NCBI GenBank assembly: GCA_023382975.1
Contig: JAHDXO010000034.1
Coordinates: forward strand, 1-64,000
Source: Pirellulaceae bacterium
GTDB taxonomy: Bacteria; Planctomycetota; Planctomycetia; Pirellulales; Pirellulaceae
Reading direction: 5' to 3'
DNA length: 64,000 nt
A model generated the notes under the pieces. The model saw only the letters and a list, made by a program, of their open reading frames with translations. It was not told the DNA's origin and did not search any database. Both the position numbers and the translations under genes were made by a program. How positions within the stretch are numbered: position 1 is the first letter of the stretch; each line of letters opens with the position of its first letter. This document shows positions 62,455 to 64,000 of this stretch, in pieces.

Positions 62455-63986
62455 ATCCGACACTGACCGACGATCTGCTATCGCGGTTTTCCGGCTGGGT
62501 GGCCGAGCAGATGGGGCTGCATTTCGGACCGGAGCGGCGTTTGGATTTGCAGCGCGGACTGGAAGCGACGAGCCGCGAACTCGGTCTCGGCGACGCCGAC
62601 GCCTGCCTTCGACGACTGATGGCCGGACCGGTCGGCAAAGACCAATTCGACGTCCTGGCCCGCCATTTGACCGTCGGCGAAACCTACTTCTACCGCGATC
62701 AACGCAGTCTGGAGATTCTGGAAACGGAGCTTCTACCCGGTCTGATCCAGTCGCGTCGTCGTGGCGAGCGCTGTCTACGGCTGTGGAGCGCCGGGTGTGC
62801 CACGGGCGAAGAAGCGTATTCGATGGCGATCCTGCTGTCGCGGGTGCTGCCCGACTGGTCCGACTGGGCGATCACGGTTCTGGGCACGGACATCAATCCG
62901 CGAGCTTTGGAGCACGCGCAGCAAGGCGTGTACGGCGAGTGGTCGTTCCGCGGCGCACCGTCCTGGCTAAAGGACCGCTACTTCCAGCCGGTCGCTCAAG
63001 GCCGATACCGTTTGATCCCGCAGATCCGCCGGATGGTGACTTTCGCCACACTGAACCTGGCCCGCGATCCCTACCCGTCGCTGCTGAACAACACCAATGC
63101 GATGGACGTGATCGTCTGCCGCAATGTCGTGATGTACTTTTCACCGGACCAAGCCCGCCGAGTCCTAGCGCGGCTGCGACTCTGCCTGGTCGACGGGGGG
63201 TGGTTGTTGGGCAGCCCGACCGAAGGTCTGTATCTGACCGAGAGCGGGTTGACCGCGGTCCACTTTCCCGGCGCGATCCTCTATCGTCGAACCGAATTGA
63301 CCAGCGCGCGAGATGAAGGACTTGCCGCGGAACCCGACTTCGCGCACGCGGTGCCGGCACGGGAGAACAGCCGGCACGGTCCTCCGATGGTCCCCGACGT
63401 TTCCGGAGACCTCCGGTCGAAGACATGCCTCGGTCAGGAGACCGGCCGTGGCGCCGAACTGCCGTGCGCTGGGCCTGATCCGGTGGTTACCGTGTTTGAA
63501 CGGGCGTTGGAAGACCATCGCCTGGGACGCAACGCCGAGGCAGCAGCGGCTTTGGAACGTCTGGCAGAGGGGCCTGTGCAGCGGGTAGAGGTCTTCGATT
63601 TGCTGACGCGGGTGTACGCGGACCAGGGGCACTTGAAGGCTGCGCTGCATTGGAGCGACCGGGCGCTCGCTGCCGACCGAACAGACCCGCAGCATCACTA
63701 TCTGCGGGCCACGATCCTTCAGGAACTGGGCCAATCGGAACAGGCCGCCGCCTCGTTGCAGCGGGCGTTGTACCTGGACCCGGACTTCGTGCTGGCCCAC
63801 TTCACGCTGGGTAGTCTGGCTCGCCGCTTGGGTCAGGTGGCATCCGCGCGGCGGCACCTGAACAACGCGCTGACGCTGCTGGCGGCCAGTCCGCCCGACG
63901 CGGTGGTGCCTGGGTCGGAAGGCGTGACGGCCGGGCGTTTGCGGGAAATTGTGGCCGCGATGGCGGCGCAGGAGGCGGTGGCATGA
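62451..63986 (+). CDS. CheR-type methyltransferase with C-terminal TPR domain (WspC-like)
   Basis: A 511-residue protein. The N-terminal ~270 residues are CheR: the HLTVGETYFYRD region, SAM-binding LWSAGCATGEEAYSMA near residues 112-127, and DVIVCRNVVMYF. The C-terminal ~150 residues are TPR repeats (AAAALERLAEG; LHWSDRALAADRTDPQHHYLRA). CheR methylates receptor glutamates; the TPR fusion is characteristic of WspC. It starts inside the CheW stop codon and its stop overlaps the next start. Confidence 0.92.
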   Translation: MNPTLTDDLLSRFSGWVAEQMGLHFGPERRLDLQRGLEATSRELGLGDADACLRRLMAGPVGKDQFDVLARHLTVGETYFYRDQRSLEILETELLPGLIQSRRRGERCLRLWSAGCATGEEAYSMAILLSRVLPDWSDWAITVLGTDINPRALEHAQQGVYGEWSFRGAPSWLKDRYFQPVAQGRYRLIPQIRRMVTFATLNLARDPYPSLLNNTNAMDVIVCRNVVMYFSPDQARRVLARLRLCLVDGGWLLGSPTEGLYLTESGLTAVHFPGAILYRRTELTSARDEGLAAEPDFAHAVPARENSRHGPPMVPDVSGDLRSKTCLGQETGRGAELPCAGPDPVVTVFERALEDHRLGRNAEAAAALERLAEGPVQRVEVFDLLTRVYADQGHLKAALHWSDRALAADRTDPQHHYLRATILQELGQSEQAAASLQRALYLDPDFVLAHFTLGSLARRLGQVASARRHLNNALTLLAASPPDAVVPGSEGVTAGRLREIVAAMAAQEAVA

Positions 63987-64000
63987 GCGATCGACAGCTC
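63983..64000 (+). CDS. start of the next chemotaxis gene, cut by the window edge
   Basis: ATG at 63983 overlaps the CheR stop as ATGA and reads MSDRQL to the edge. In Wsp-type operons a second CheW (WspD) follows here, but six codons cannot show this. Confidence 0.5.

Noticed and set aside
1..64000. CRISPR arrays, rRNA, tRNA and complete insertion sequences
   Set aside because: I looked for regularly spaced direct repeats, rRNA-like stretches and transposase motifs. The tandem arrays found (218 and 204 bp) have no spacer structure, and no transposase was seen.

Overview
The window reads as a chromosomal segment of a GC-rich planctomycete, probably a Pirellulales-like member of Planctomycetota. 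The basis is gene content: two DUF1559 pilin-like proteins, a DUF1592-type cytochrome / DUF1552 pair, an HzsA-related haem protein, a giant secreted DUF6797-type cytochrome/LamG protein, a secreted transglutaminase-like protein and many proteins with Sec/Tat or lipoprotein signals. No rRNA, tRNA, CRISPR array or intact transposase was seen. The order is an inference; I ran no database search.

Left part (1-17.1 kb): a BlaI repressor with an M56 protease fused to secretin-like modules and two candidate operators; a cysteine-desulfurase-like aminotransferase with moaA and moaE; truB; a P-II protein with a degenerate receiver; secreted hydrolases (alpha/beta hydrolase, M14 carboxypeptidase); a DUF1559 protein with a lipoprotein; a lone winged-helix regulator; and a frameshifted alginate-lyase-like gene. 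Long perfect inverted repeats lie between the convergent gene pairs at 7.8 and 15.9 kb.

Middle part (17.3-31.1 kb): a tightly coupled three-gene cassette (winged-helix/coiled-coil protein, P-loop ATPase, membrane protein) that I cannot assign to any described system and that is the best candidate for something new. It is followed by a stress-like neighbourhood: FHA protein, small membrane proteins, a histidine kinase translationally coupled to an ANTAR response regulator, a TIM-barrel isomerase-like protein and three tandem hairpin/terminator RNA modules. Then come a TPR-glycosyltransferase with a palindromic repeat inserted in frame and two unknown genes.

Restriction island (31.0-39.1 kb): a type III restriction-modification locus in the order res, GxxExxY nuclease-like protein, mod (minus strand). 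Every junction is filled by palindromic repeats built from 15-bp units, and on both sides of mod these repeats sit in tandem triplications (218-bp and 204-bp periods) that include copies of neighbouring gene ends. The res reading frame carries one in-frame amber codon, and a 230-bp diverged res fragment lies 5 kb away at 43.4 kb.

Right part (39.1-64 kb): a decayed manC, a nucleotidyltransferase / GHMP kinase / GDP-mannose 3,5-epimerase-like operon, an AraC regulator, the DUF1552/DUF1592 pair, a Uma2 protein, a transglutaminase-like protein, a truncated nucleotidyltransferase, another DUF1559 protein with a carboxypeptidase-regulatory-like lipoprotein, a sodium:solute symporter next to the HzsA-related protein, a MazF-type toxin-antitoxin pair, the giant cytochrome protein and the start of a Wsp-like chemotaxis operon (CheW, CheR-TPR, next gene cut by the window edge).
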